Source: an uncultured Dehalococcoidia bacterium (GTDB taxonomy: Bacteria > Chloroflexota > Dehalococcoidia > Lucifugimonadales > CAJWER01). Taken from it: a DNA stretch of 64,000 nt. The first letter of the stretch is position 1; each line of letters begins with the position of its first letter. The notes beneath the pieces were generated by a model. It was given only the letters and a program-made list of their open reading frames with translations. It was not told the DNA's origin and did not search any database. The DNA lies in contig OY282442.1 of the NCBI GenBank assembly GCA_958296115.1, forward strand, positions 902,001 through 966,000, read 5' to 3'. Of this stretch, positions 8,930-16,879 are shown one piece after another. The translations under genes and the position numbers were made by a program.

Positions 8930-9041
8930 AGCCGCTTCGATGTAGTCTTGGCATCCTGAATCACCCTAACCCTCTCCCTTGACGGGAGAGGGGATAAGGC
9001 GGGACTGCCTACCCGTCATATTTAGATGGACGGAGCATTAG
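8926..9041 (+). repeat. MITE-like interspersed repeat, copy A
   Basis: This 116-bp stretch is closely similar to 40862-40983 in the same orientation, sharing blocks such as TTGGCATCCTGAATCA, CCCTCTCCCTTGACGGGAG and ATAAGGCGGGACTGCC. Both copies begin CTAG and end in TAG, with imperfect terminal inverted repeats of about 16 bp. The core is a hairpin CCTCTCCC-ttgac-GGGAGAGG. Copy A starts at the fmdB stop codon and ends exactly before the dnaE start codon, so it supplies the dnaE ribosome-binding site (GGACGGAG). Confidence 0.75.
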
Positions 9042-12000
9042 TTGTTCACGCACCTGCATACGCACACAGAGTTCAGCCTCCTAGACGGCCTCAGCAGGCT
9101 GGAACCCCTGGTCGCCCGCGCCAAGGAGCTCGGCATGAGCCACTTGGCTATCACCGACCACGGGGGTCTCTACGGCGCAATAGACTTCTACCAGGCGGCC
9201 AGGTCCGCCGGCGTTACGCCCATCATCGGATGCGAGATGTACGTCGCCCCTGGAAGCCGGCACGACCGGAATCCCAACGACAAGAAGCCGTATCACATGA
9301 CCGCGCTGGCGAAGGACCGGGCAGGCTACGCCAACCTGGTCAAGCTCGTTACCGCGTCTCACCTGGAAGGCTTCTACTACCACCCGCGCGTGGACAGGGA
9401 GATACTGGAGAAGCACAGCGACGGCCTGATAGTTCTGTCCGGCTGCCCCAGCGGGGAGGTCCCGACGCTGATCGCCCAGGACCGGATGGACGAAGCCGCG
9501 GTTGCCGTCCAGTGGTACCGCGAGCGCTTCCCCGACTACCACCTAGAGCTGATGGAGCACGGCGGGGTTCCCGAGCTCCCAAAGATCAACGCCGGACTCA
9601 TGCGTCTGCGCGGCGAGCTCGGCGTTCCCATCGTCGCCACCAACGACAGCCACTACATTCGGAAGGAGGACGCGCCGCTCCAGGACATCCTGATCTGCAT
9701 CCACACCAACACCAACGTCAACGACCCCAAGCGCCTGAAGATGGACGAGGACTCCTACTACCTGAAGAGCCCGGGGGAGATGGCGGACCTCTACCGCGAC
9801 GCGCCGGAGGCTATCTCGAACACCATGCGTATAGCCGAGTCGTGCGACCTCGAGCTCGACTTCTCGCAGCTCCACCTGCCGGAATACTCCGTGCCAGGAG
9901 GCATGACCGCGGACGAGTTCCTAGCCAAGCTCTGCTGGGACGGGCTCAAGCACCGCATTGACAGATACGGCGAAGAGGAGGAATCCCGCCTGGCATACGA
10001 GCTCCAGGTCATACAGCAGACGCAGTACGCCAACTACTTCCTCGTCGTCTGGGACATAGCGCGCTTCGTGCTCGAACGGGACATCTCCTTCGCCGTCCGC
10101 GGCAGCGCGGCCGGAAGCCTCGTCCTCTACTGCCTCGGGGTAACGGACGTGAACCCGTTGCTGTACCGCATCGTCTTCGAGCGCTTCCTGAACGTCGAGC
10201 GTCGGGAGATGCCCGACATAGACATGGACTTCCAGGACGACCGCCGCGAGGAGGTGCTCAACTACGTGGTCGAGAAGTACGGGCGGGACCACGTGGCGCA
10301 GATCATCACGTTCGGCACGCTCGGCGCAAGGGCGTCTATCCGCGACGTGGGCCGGGCTCTAGCCATGCCCTACGACGAGGTGGACAGGGTTGCGCGCCTC
10401 GTGCCGAACCGGCTGAACATGAAGCTCGAAACCGCCATCGCCGAGAGCGACGAGCTGCGCGAGATATGCGACGCGGACGAGGGCATCAAGAAGTTGGTGG
10501 ACTCCGCCCGCGCCATCGAGGGCACCACCAGGCATTCCAGCACCCACGCCGCCGGCGTCGTCATCTCCAAGGAGCCCCTGGATACCCTCGTGCCCCTCCA
10601 ACGGCCTCCAAAGGGCGACGCGGACAGCATTTCCACCACTCAGTACTCCATGGAGCCGGTGGCCTCCCTCGGACTACTCAAGTTGGACTTCCTCGGCCTT
10701 TCGAACCTTGCGATCCTGGCGGAGGCCCGGGGGCTGATCTCCAAGACCCGGGGCATCGACGTGGACCTGCGCCGGGTTCCACTCGACGATTCGAAGACCC
10801 TGGAGATGCTCGCCAACGGCGACACGGTGGGGGTCTTCCAGCTAGAAGGCGCCGGCATGACCGGGCACATCAAGAACCTGAAGCCCAGCTCCATGGTGGA
10901 CGTCGCCTCGATGATCGCGCTGTACCGGCCAGGCCCGATGGACCACATAGACACCTTCATCAAGGCCAAGTACGGCGAGATAGAGGTCAAGTATCTCGAC
11001 CCCGTCCTCGAGCCGATCCTCGAAGAGACCTACGGGGTGATAGTGTTTCAAGACCAGGTGTTCCTGATCGCCCAGGCATTCGCCGGATACTCTCTGGGCG
11101 AGGCGGACGTGCTCCGCAAGGCCATGGGCAAGAAGGTTCCCGCCATCATGGCGCAGGAGAAAGGCAAGTTCATCGAAGGGGCGCTCGGCCAAGGACACTC
11201 GCTGGAGCTGGCCGAGCAGGTCTTCGCCCTGGTAGAGCCCTTCGCCGGGTACGGTTTCCCGAAGGCTCACGCCGTGAGTTACGGGCTGATCTCCTACTGG
11301 ACAGCCTACCTGAAGGCCAACTTCCCGGAGGAGTACATGGTATCTCTCCTCAACGCCTACTCGGGCAACACCGACAAGCTCGCCGCTTCCGTGTCCGAGT
11401 GCCGACGGCTGGGGATTCGCGTACTGCAGCCCGACGTCCTGCGCAGTCAGGCCGAGTTCTCGGTAGAGAAGCTGAATGGGGACACCGCGATACGGTTCGG
11501 CCTGGCCACCGTCAAGGGCGTCGGTGGAGCGGCAGTCGCGCCGTTCGTCAAGTCGAGGGACGAGTCGGACGAGCCCAAGGGGCGCATCGAGGAGATGTGC
11601 CGGGCGGTGGACATGAGTTCGCTCACCAAGAAGACGCTGGAGAGCCTGACAATGGCCGGCGCTCTCGACAGGTTCGGCGACAGGGGCGCCATTCTGGACG
11701 CCGTGGACCGGATACATTCCCTGTCCCAGAGCGAGGCCGCCCTCAGGAACTCGAACCAGTCTTCGATGTTCGACATGCTGGGTGAGAGTGTGGGGACGCC
11801 CCTCGCCCGCATCGATCTCACGCATATGAAGACGCAGGACAGCGAGAAGCAGAGCTGGGAGATGGAGCTGCTGGGGGTGAGCTTCTCGGGCAACAAGCTC
11901 GAGAAGCTGCTCGGCAAGGACCAGGGCGAGGCCATAATCTCTCGGGGGCAGGTCAACGAGGACATGAGCGGGGAGAGGGTACAGGTCGTGGGCCAAGTCT

Positions 12001-12650
12001 CGTCCATCATAGAGAGGAAGACGAAGAACGAGCAACCCTACATAATAGCCAACCTGGCGCTGCTGGACGGCGACATAGACGTATTCGTCTGGCAGAACAA
12101 GATCGGGGAGACCCAGGATGTCTGGGAATCGGGCAAGCTCATCGAGGTCGAGGGCACGGTGAGAGTGCGTGGAGACCGCACTAACATCTCGTGCCAGAGC
12201 GCATCCGAGTACGACCCCGACCGTCAACAGCCCGCCCCAGAAGCCCAGCGGCCCAAGACTCCTCCCGCGGTCGCCCCAAGCGCAAACGGCAAGGGACGAG
12301 CGCCCAAGGCCAAGCCAAGTGTCCAAGACACGCCGCCGGCCCCGCCCAAGAGCGCGGCAACAGGCGTGAACGGCCACGAGCCCGACCCAGAGCCAGCCTC
12401 GACCCGCAAGCTGGTGGTCCAGCTGCGGGAGAGGGACGAGCGCGACGAGGACCAGCAGATGCTGGAGGACGTGAAGCGCCTCCTCCTCGACAACCAGGGC
12501 GGCGACGACGTCGGCCTGGAGATCGCGTCGAACGGCCACCTATACACTCTGGAGTGGCCCATCGTAAAGGTCGACATCACCGCGGACTTGATACACCGGC
12601 TCCAGGTCATCCTTGGCGACCACGGCAGCAGCAGGATAGCTCGGCAGTGA
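9042..12650 (+). CDS. dnaE: DNA polymerase III subunit alpha
   Basis: A 1202-residue replicative polymerase. Order of parts: PHP domain with HLHTHTEFSLLDG (residues 4-16), the polymerase core with catalytic PDIDMDF (about 389-395) and LKLDFLGL (about 545-552), the helix-hairpin-helix region, an OB fold (about 975-1060), and a Pro/Ala-rich linker plus a small C-terminal domain after about 1070. It is type 1 DnaE and synthesises chromosomal DNA with the sliding clamp. The start is a TTG at 9042; the family start MFTHLHTHTEFSLLDG demands it and no ATG or GTG is nearby. An SD-like GGACGGAG lies 6 nt upstream, inside a repeat element. It overlaps the next gene by GTGA. Confidence 0.96.
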   Translation: MFTHLHTHTEFSLLDGLSRLEPLVARAKELGMSHLAITDHGGLYGAIDFYQAARSAGVTPIIGCEMYVAPGSRHDRNPNDKKPYHMTALAKDRAGYANLVKLVTASHLEGFYYHPRVDREILEKHSDGLIVLSGCPSGEVPTLIAQDRMDEAAVAVQWYRERFPDYHLELMEHGGVPELPKINAGLMRLRGELGVPIVATNDSHYIRKEDAPLQDILICIHTNTNVNDPKRLKMDEDSYYLKSPGEMADLYRDAPEAISNTMRIAESCDLELDFSQLHLPEYSVPGGMTADEFLAKLCWDGLKHRIDRYGEEEESRLAYELQVIQQTQYANYFLVVWDIARFVLERDISFAVRGSAAGSLVLYCLGVTDVNPLLYRIVFERFLNVERREMPDIDMDFQDDRREEVLNYVVEKYGRDHVAQIITFGTLGARASIRDVGRALAMPYDEVDRVARLVPNRLNMKLETAIAESDELREICDADEGIKKLVDSARAIEGTTRHSSTHAAGVVISKEPLDTLVPLQRPPKGDADSISTTQYSMEPVASLGLLKLDFLGLSNLAILAEARGLISKTRGIDVDLRRVPLDDSKTLEMLANGDTVGVFQLEGAGMTGHIKNLKPSSMVDVASMIALYRPGPMDHIDTFIKAKYGEIEVKYLDPVLEPILEETYGVIVFQDQVFLIAQAFAGYSLGEADVLRKAMGKKVPAIMAQEKGKFIEGALGQGHSLELAEQVFALVEPFAGYGFPKAHAVSYGLISYWTAYLKANFPEEYMVSLLNAYSGNTDKLAASVSECRRLGIRVLQPDVLRSQAEFSVEKLNGDTAIRFGLATVKGVGGAAVAPFVKSRDESDEPKGRIEEMCRAVDMSSLTKKTLESLTMAGALDRFGDRGAILDAVDRIHSLSQSEAALRNSNQSSMFDMLGESVGTPLARIDLTHMKTQDSEKQSWEMELLGVSFSGNKLEKLLGKDQGEAIISRGQVNEDMSGERVQVVGQVSSIIERKTKNEQPYIIANLALLDGDIDVFVWQNKIGETQDVWESGKLIEVEGTVRVRGDRTNISCQSASEYDPDRQQPAPEAQRPKTPPAVAPSANGKGRAPKAKPSVQDTPPAPPKSAATGVNGHEPDPEPASTRKLVVQLRERDERDEDQQMLEDVKRLLLDNQGGDDVGLEIASNGHLYTLEWPIVKVDITADLIHRLQVILGDHGSSRIARQ

Positions 12651-12871
12651 GCTGGGTTACTCTCGCAACCGCGCCAGGCCAGCTCCAAGCCGAGATGTGG
12701 CTGGACATGCTCCAGGAACAGGGCATCGGGGCCGTGATTCACTCGGGGGATACCGCGAGCTTTCTCGGTGTCTCGTCCTACCCTTGCCGCGTGATGGTCA
12801 TGGAAGAAGATCTCGAGCGCGCGAAGCAGGCTCTCACCCGCAAGTCCTCTGAGTCGTCGGCCGCGATTTGA
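12647..12871 (+). CDS. DUF2007 domain-containing small protein
   Basis: A 74-residue protein beginning at a GTG at 12647 that overlaps the dnaE stop in the tetranucleotide GTGA. It fits the DUF2007 (putative signal-transducing) family: the pattern LATAPGQLQAEMWLDMLQEQGI, a Val/Met strand CRVMVMEEDLERAKQAL, and total length near 70 residues. DUF2007 resembles the small alpha/beta PII-like fold, but function is not established. A longer open frame upstream lies inside dnaE and is a shadow. Coupling with dnaE implies co-expression rather than a replication role. Confidence 0.75.
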   Translation: MSWVTLATAPGQLQAEMWLDMLQEQGIGAVIHSGDTASFLGVSSYPCRVMVMEEDLERAKQALTRKSSESSAAI

Positions 12872-12896
12872 CCTGCGACCGCCCCGCAAATAGAAT
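12868..12896 (+). promoter_or_regulatory. Sigma-70 type promoter for NHL gene
   Basis: -35 TTGACC (12868-12873), a 17-bp spacer, and -10 TAGAAT (12891-12896). The boxes are identical to those at 8570-8598. The predicted transcript start near 12903 leaves about 23 nt to the ATG at 12926. Confidence 0.65.
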
Positions 12897-12925
12897 CTCG
12901 ACATCCAGCCCCGAGGAGCCTCCCA

Positions 12926-13792
12926 ATGCAGATCGTAGGCGACGGCGACTTCAGGTACGAATTGGTTCCGTCATGGCCGAACCTCCCCAAGTACTGGGCC
13001 TTCGGCATGGCGTCGGACGGGGCGGTCAACTCCAAGGACGAGGTTCATATCTTCAGCCGCGGCCTGCACCCGCTGACTATCTGGGACACTGACGGCAACT
13101 TCATATCCTCGTGGGGGGAGGGCTGCTTCTCGGCGAACCCCCACGGCATCTACATCGCGCCGGACGACAACGTATGGCTGGTGGACCGCGACTACCACGT
13201 AGCGACCGAGTACACGCCGGACGGAAGGGCGCTGAGGACGTTTGGCGAGAAGCTTGCGCCGTCGCCGTCGTTCATCGGCGAGCCTTTCAACATGCCCTCC
13301 GGCTTGGCAATCGCGCCGGACGGCAACATCTTCGTGTCCGACGGCTACGGGGGCCACCGCGTCCACAAGTTCAGCCCCGACGGAAAGCTGCTGCTCTCGT
13401 GGGGCAGGCAGGGTACAGGGCCGGGCGAGTTCGCGCTGCTGCACAACGTTTGGGTGGACAGCCGAAGCCGAGTCCTAATCTGCGACCGCGAGAATCACCG
13501 AATCCAGATATTCGACGACGTGGGCAACTACCTCGACCAGTGGACGGACTTGGTCGCGCCCGGCGACATCTGGATCGAGGACGACGTAGTGTACGTCGTC
13601 GAGCAGGGCGCGGGCTGCGGGGTCAGCGTCTGGACGCTGGACGGCGATCCGATAACGCGCTGGCGAGGCGACCGCGGCCCCGGCAAGGGGAGCGTCAGGG
13701 ACGGGCACGGCATATGCGTGGACTCGGAGGGCAGCATATACGTAACCGAGATTGGCGACGCCCAACGGGTCCGCAAGTTCCAGAAGGTATAG
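12926..13792 (+). CDS. NHL-repeat / peptidylglycine-lyase-like propeller protein
   Basis: A 288-residue protein with repeated NHL blades: PHGIYIAPDDNVWLVDRDYH, MPSGLAIAPDGNIFVSDGYG, and GHGICVDSEGSIYVTEIGDA. This layout resembles the lyase half of peptidylglycine alpha-amidating enzymes and many uncharacterised bacterial propellers. It has no signal peptide. Enzymatic activity is not shown by the sequence. The start ATG at 12926 follows a clear promoter and an AGGAGCCTCCC-like SD region. It ends 9 bp before comF but the product types are unrelated. Confidence 0.78.
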   Translation: MQIVGDGDFRYELVPSWPNLPKYWAFGMASDGAVNSKDEVHIFSRGLHPLTIWDTDGNFISSWGEGCFSANPHGIYIAPDDNVWLVDRDYHVATEYTPDGRALRTFGEKLAPSPSFIGEPFNMPSGLAIAPDGNIFVSDGYGGHRVHKFSPDGKLLLSWGRQGTGPGEFALLHNVWVDSRSRVLICDRENHRIQIFDDVGNYLDQWTDLVAPGDIWIEDDVVYVVEQGAGCGVSVWTLDGDPITRWRGDRGPGKGSVRDGHGICVDSEGSIYVTEIGDAQRVRKFQKV

Positions 13793-13801
13793 CCGCGCGC
13801 C

Positions 13802-14500
13802 GTGTCCGACCTTCCGGCTCTGCTGGGCCAATTCGCCGACCGCGCGCTGACCTTGCTCTTTCCGCCGGAGTGCGCGGTGTGCGGGCGCGAGGGCAGCTTC
13901 CTGTGCCGGTCCTGTGAGCCGCGCTTGCCGCGCCTGTTGGAGCCGTACTGCGATACTTGCGCGGAGCCGGGCGAGTCAGGGGTCTGCGCCTGGTGCCGGG
14001 CGGCGCAGCCGCGCTACGAGAACATCAGGGCGCCGTACCGGTACGCCGGCGCCGTGCGGGGCATGGTGCATGACCTGAAGTACTCCAATATCCGCGCGCT
14101 TGCGCCGACGCTTGGGGGCCTGCTGGCCGATTACCTGGAACGCCACCCCGTGCAGGTCGACGCGCTCGCGCCGGTGCCCCTGCATCCTCGACGGGAGCGG
14201 AGGCGGGGCTACAACCAGGCCGCCCTGCTTGCCCGCGAGGTCGGCAGGCGCATATCCGCGCCGGTGGCTGACGAGAAGCTCCTGCGCTCGCGCGACACGC
14301 CGCCGCAGATCACGATGGCCGGGCGGGAGGAGCGCCGCCAGAACATCGAGCGGGCCTTCGAATGCACAGAGTCCGTCGCTGGGATGCGGGTCCTGCTGAT
14401 CGACGATGTGGTGACCACGGGCAGCACCATGCAGGCGTGCGCCGCGCCGCTCGTGGCAGCAGGCGCGTCTGCCGTCTTCGCCCTGGCCCTCGCGCGGTAG
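13802..14500 (+). CDS. comF: ComF family phosphoribosyltransferase-like protein
   Basis: A 232-residue ComF homologue. The N-terminus has the paired CxxC zinc motifs (C24-x-x-C27, C35-x-x-C38, C50-x-x-C53, C62-x-x-C65), and the C-terminal half is a type I PRTase fold with the PRPP-binding motif VLLIDDVVTTGST near residues 198-210. ComF/GntX proteins take part in DNA uptake in competent bacteria, but many non-competent genomes carry one. The start is a GTG at 13802. No other competence genes are visible nearby. Confidence 0.87.
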   Translation: MSDLPALLGQFADRALTLLFPPECAVCGREGSFLCRSCEPRLPRLLEPYCDTCAEPGESGVCAWCRAAQPRYENIRAPYRYAGAVRGMVHDLKYSNIRALAPTLGGLLADYLERHPVQVDALAPVPLHPRRERRRGYNQAALLAREVGRRISAPVADEKLLRSRDTPPQITMAGREERRQNIERAFECTESVAGMRVLLIDDVVTTGSTMQACAAPLVAAGASAVFALALAR

Positions 14501-14558
14501 CCCCCGTGTCCGCCTGACTTGGAACCCGCCCATAACGCCACGCCATCCGGACAAACAA

Positions 14559-14585
14559 GAGGCCCGGCCGAATCGGCCGGGCCTC
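14559..14585 (-). terminator. Intrinsic terminator downstream of hsp20
   Basis: A perfect 12-bp stem (GAGGCCCGGCCG / CGGCCGGGCCTC) with a 3-nt loop. On the minus strand it is followed by TTGTTTGT, so it most likely ends the hsp20 transcript; it lies between the convergent comF and hsp20 genes and may act both ways. A weaker hairpin CCAACCT/AGGTTGG sits at about 14606-14627. Confidence 0.7.
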
Positions 14586-14650
14586 CACTGGGAGCCACAC
14601 ATCCCAACCTTCCCCCAGAGGTTGGAAGGGACGGTAGCGAGGGGTCAGGG

Positions 14651-15091
14651 CTACTCGACCTTCACCTCCAAGCGGCGGGCCTTCTTGGCCTCCTGCTTGG
14701 GGAGGGTTACCTTCAGCACGCCGCGGTCGTAGCTGGACTCCGCCTTCTCCGCGTCCACCGTGTCCGGCAGCCGGAGAGCCCGATGGTAGGAGCCGGCGCT
14801 CCGCTCACGCAGCAGGTAACTCCCGCGCTCGGTCTCCTTCTCCGCAGCCGTCTTCGCGTCGATAGTCAGCACGCCGTCCTCGACGCCAACCTCGATGTCG
14901 TCGGGAGCCGCGCCGGGCATGGAAGCGTGAACGACGATGTCGTCGCCCTCCTCCAGCACGTCCAGCGGGATGCGCCAGCGCTCCCCGTCGGCCCCCTCGG
15001 CCGGCCTCTGGGTGAAGCCGCGCCACATCCGGTCCATCGCGTCCTCCATGCGCCTCATCTCCGAAATCGGCATCCAACGTATCGTCATCAC
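14651..15091 (-). CDS. Hsp20/alpha-crystallin small heat-shock protein
   Basis: A 146-residue small heat-shock protein. The alpha-crystallin domain spans about residues 40-135, with WRIPLDVLEEGDDIVVHASMPG at its start and GVLKVTLPK near the end, matching the conserved A-x-x-x-n-G-v-L motif region. These proteins hold unfolding proteins for DnaK/DnaJ refolding. The start ATG at 15091 has a near-perfect SD (AGGAGGTAAG, 8 nt upstream). The divergent neighbour is a cbpA-like dnaJ, with hspR further along, making a heat-shock block. A strong TTGACA-18-TATAAT promoter and a GC hairpin lie in its leader. Confidence 0.92.
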   Translation of the reverse strand: MMTIRWMPISEMRRMEDAMDRMWRGFTQRPAEGADGERWRIPLDVLEEGDDIVVHASMPGAAPDDIEVGVEDGVLTIDAKTAAEKETERGSYLLRERSAGSYHRALRLPDTVDAEKAESSYDRGVLKVTLPKQEAKKARRLEVKVE

Positions 15092-15122
15092 TCTTACCTC
15101 CTGGCGATATCTTCTAGGTCAG

Positions 15123-15145
15123 CGCGGCGATGTTCCGTCGCCGCG
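15123..15145 (-). promoter_or_regulatory. Hairpin in hsp20 5' leader
   Basis: An inverted repeat CGCGGCGA-tgttccg-TCGCCGCG lies between the hsp20 transcription start (about 15154) and its start codon. It does not cover the SD at about 15099-15106, so it is not an obvious RNA thermometer; it could be a regulator-binding or mRNA-stability element. Confidence 0.4.
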
Positions 15146-15160
15146 TACCTCATATGTGGG

Positions 15161-15190
15161 ATTATACATGCAGTGATGCGAACGTGTCAA
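15161..15190 (-). promoter_or_regulatory. Strong promoter for hsp20
   Basis: On the minus strand, TTGACA (15190-15185), an 18-bp spacer, and TATAAT (15166-15161): a full consensus sigma-70 promoter, the strongest in the window. No full HAIR (CTTGAGT-N7-ACTCAAG) or CIRCE operator was found beside it. Confidence 0.75.
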
Positions 15191-15219
15191 TAGATATATA
15201 GTGAATACTTCAAGATTGG

Positions 15220-15249
15220 TTGTGGCGAGCGCATGAGGTATGCTAGAAT
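15220..15249 (+). promoter_or_regulatory. Promoter for dnaJ-like gene, near-leaderless
   Basis: TTGTGG (15220-15225), 18-bp spacer, and extended -10 TGCTAGAAT with TAGAAT at 15244-15249. The GTG start at 15256 is only 6 nt downstream of the -10 box, so the mRNA would be leaderless. An ACTTCAAG half-site resembling a HAIR arm lies just upstream (about 15207). Confidence 0.5.
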
Positions 15250-15255
15250 CGCCGC

Positions 15256-16119
15256 GTGGCAGACTACTATGCAGAGTTGGGCGTCAAGCGGGACGCCGAC
15301 GAAAAGGAGGTGCGCGGCGCCTTCCGCAGGCTGGCGCGCAAGTATCACCCCGACCTGAACCCCGGGGACGAGACCGCCGAGGAGCGGTTCAAGCGCATCA
15401 ACGAGGCATACGAGGTACTGTCGGACGAGAAGAAGCGGAAGGCATACGACAGGCACGGCGACAACTGGAAGCGCGCCGACGAGATCGAGTCGCAGCGCGG
15501 CAACGCCCGCGCGTCGTACCGGACGGGGCGAAGCTACGACTTCGGCGTGGGCGGGTTCGATGGGCTCGACGACCTGCTGGGCGGATTTGGGGGGTTCGGA
15601 CACGGCGGCCCCGCGGCCCGCGCGCAGAAGATGGAGATGGACGTGGAGGTTACCCTCGAAGAGGCTTTTTCGGGGTCCCAGCGAGTAATCACCATAACGA
15701 GGGGCGGCGAGCAGCGCCGCATCGAGGTTACGATACCCCCGGGCGTCGCCACCGGCTCCGCGGTCCGAGTCCGGCCCGGGCCGGGCCAGGAGCTGATCCT
15801 CAACGTAACCGTCACTCACCACGACCGCTTCACGCGCCGCGGCGCGGACCTGTACGTGGACGTCGACATGCCGTTCGAGGACGCGATACTGGGCGGCAAG
15901 GTCCACTTGCAGACGCTGGACAAGAAGATCGAGCTCAAGGCGCCTGCGGAGAGCCGCAACGGGCAGAAGATCAGGCTCGCCGGCAAGGGTATGCCCATCC
16001 TCGGCTCACCGGATTCCAGGGGAGACCTCTACGTCGTGCTGCGCCCCGTCATGCCCAGGGGCCTGACGGATGAGCAGAAGGCCCTGGTGACCAGGCTCAA
16101 AGAGCTCCGCGCCGGCTGA
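15256..16119 (+). CDS. DnaJ/CbpA-type co-chaperone
   Basis: A 287-residue type II (CbpA-like) J protein. The J domain occupies residues 1-70 with the HPD motif at 31-33. A Gly/Phe-rich linker (about 95-115) follows, then two beta-rich substrate-binding domains with the paired motif YVDVDMPFEDAILGG. The cysteine-rich zinc domain of classical DnaJ is absent. It would stimulate DnaK ATPase and deliver substrates. The GTG at 15256 is preceded immediately by a promoter, so initiation is probably leaderless. It lies opposite hsp20 and upstream of hspR, with a toxin-antitoxin pair in between. Confidence 0.92.
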   Translation: MADYYAELGVKRDADEKEVRGAFRRLARKYHPDLNPGDETAEERFKRINEAYEVLSDEKKRKAYDRHGDNWKRADEIESQRGNARASYRTGRSYDFGVGGFDGLDDLLGGFGGFGHGGPAARAQKMEMDVEVTLEEAFSGSQRVITITRGGEQRRIEVTIPPGVATGSAVRVRPGPGQELILNVTVTHHDRFTRRGADLYVDVDMPFEDAILGGKVHLQTLDKKIELKAPAESRNGQKIRLAGKGMPILGSPDSRGDLYVVLRPVMPRGLTDEQKALVTRLKELRAG

Positions 16120-16137
16120 TGCCCGGCTCCAACATGC

Positions 16138-16143
16138 TATACT
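16138..16143 (+). promoter_or_regulatory. -10 box (TGCTATACT) for toxin-antitoxin pair
   Basis: An extended -10 element TGC-TATACT lies 18 nt after the dnaJ stop and 34 nt before the antitoxin ATG at 16177. No good -35 box is seen. It would give phd/vapC its own promoter separate from dnaJ. Confidence 0.45.
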
Positions 16144-16176
16144 CGCCTAATGCACGACCATAGTGGGAGCGCCATC

Positions 16177-16482
16177 ATGCAAGCCAATAGCCCCGCCAGA
16201 GTCCGGACCATTGAGGCGTCGGAGCTCAAGGCCAAGTGCCTCGAACTCATGGACGAGGCCGCCCACAGCGGCGAAGAGATAGTGATCACCAAGGACGGCC
16301 ACCCCGCCTCCCGCCTCGTCCCGTGCAACGAGAAACCAAAGAGGCCGGCGCGCAAGGGGAATCCGGATTCGTTCTTCGGACGAAACCGGGACAGTATCCG
16401 AATCATCGGCGACATCGTCGGTCCCATGCCCGCGGAGTGGTTCGGGGATACTCGTACCCAGAAGGAAGATGTTACTTCTTGA
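16177..16482 (+). CDS. Phd/YefM-type antitoxin
   Basis: A 101-residue antitoxin. The N-terminal part VRTIEASELKAKCLELMDEA and the strand EEIVITKDGHPASRLVP are the Phd/YefM DNA-binding fold; the C-terminal third is basic then acidic and would wrap the toxin. The start at ATG 16177 is preferred over an in-frame ATG at 16150 because GGGAG lies 7 nt upstream and the -10 box at 16138 would make 16150 the transcript start. Its TGA overlaps the TTG start of the PIN-domain toxin (TTGA). It would bind and neutralise the toxin and repress the operon. Confidence 0.85.
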   Translation: MQANSPARVRTIEASELKAKCLELMDEAAHSGEEIVITKDGHPASRLVPCNEKPKRPARKGNPDSFFGRNRDSIRIIGDIVGPMPAEWFGDTRTQKEDVTS

Positions 16483-16874
16483 TACTCCTCGACACTCACA
16501 TCCTTGTCTGGCTCCGATTCGGCGACAGGAGGCTGGGGCCACAGTCCCGCTTGGCAGTTGACCGTGCGCTGTCAGAAGGCGATGCGGCAGTTTCCACCAT
16601 AACCTTCTGGGAGGTCGGGATGCGGATCCAGAAAGGCCGGCTTGACCTCCGTACCGATATCCACGCCTGGCGTCGCGACCTGCTGTCACAGGGATTGAAC
16701 GAGATTCCCGTTACCAGCGGGATCGCCATACGCGCGGGTCTCCTAGCAGAGCTGCACGGCGACCCAGCCGACCGGATCATCGCCACGGCCATGGAGGGGC
16801 ACCGGCTCATGACTGCGGACCAGAGCATCCTGGAATGGCCCGGCCAGCTGCGCCGGCTCCGCGCCACGGACTGA
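16479..16874 (+). CDS. VapC-like PIN-domain toxin ribonuclease
   Basis: A 131-residue PIN-domain protein of the VapC type, a metal-dependent RNase whose known relatives cut tRNA or rRNA. The acidic residues are readable: D5 (LLDTH), E45 (FWEVGM), D98 (PADRIIA), D114 (TADQ). The start is a TTG at 16479, giving the family start ILLDTHILVW; it overlaps the antitoxin stop by four bases, which implies coupled translation. An upstream extension of the frame lies inside the antitoxin. The pair sits between dnaJ and hspR, and hspR begins only 5 nt after this stop. Confidence 0.88.
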   Translation: MILLDTHILVWLRFGDRRLGPQSRLAVDRALSEGDAAVSTITFWEVGMRIQKGRLDLRTDIHAWRRDLLSQGLNEIPVTSGIAIRAGLLAELHGDPADRIIATAMEGHRLMTADQSILEWPGQLRRLRATD

Positions 16875-16879
16875 GCGCC

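Noticed and set aside
10842-12539. 565-codon minus-strand frame opposite dnaE
   Set aside because: Antisense shadow of DNA polymerase III alpha; low-complexity Leu/Val/His composition and no recognisable domain.
12191-12646. Extended DUF2007 frame starting inside dnaE
   Set aside because: Arg/Pro-rich shadow of the dnaE linker; family length and the GTGA overlap support the GTG at 12647.
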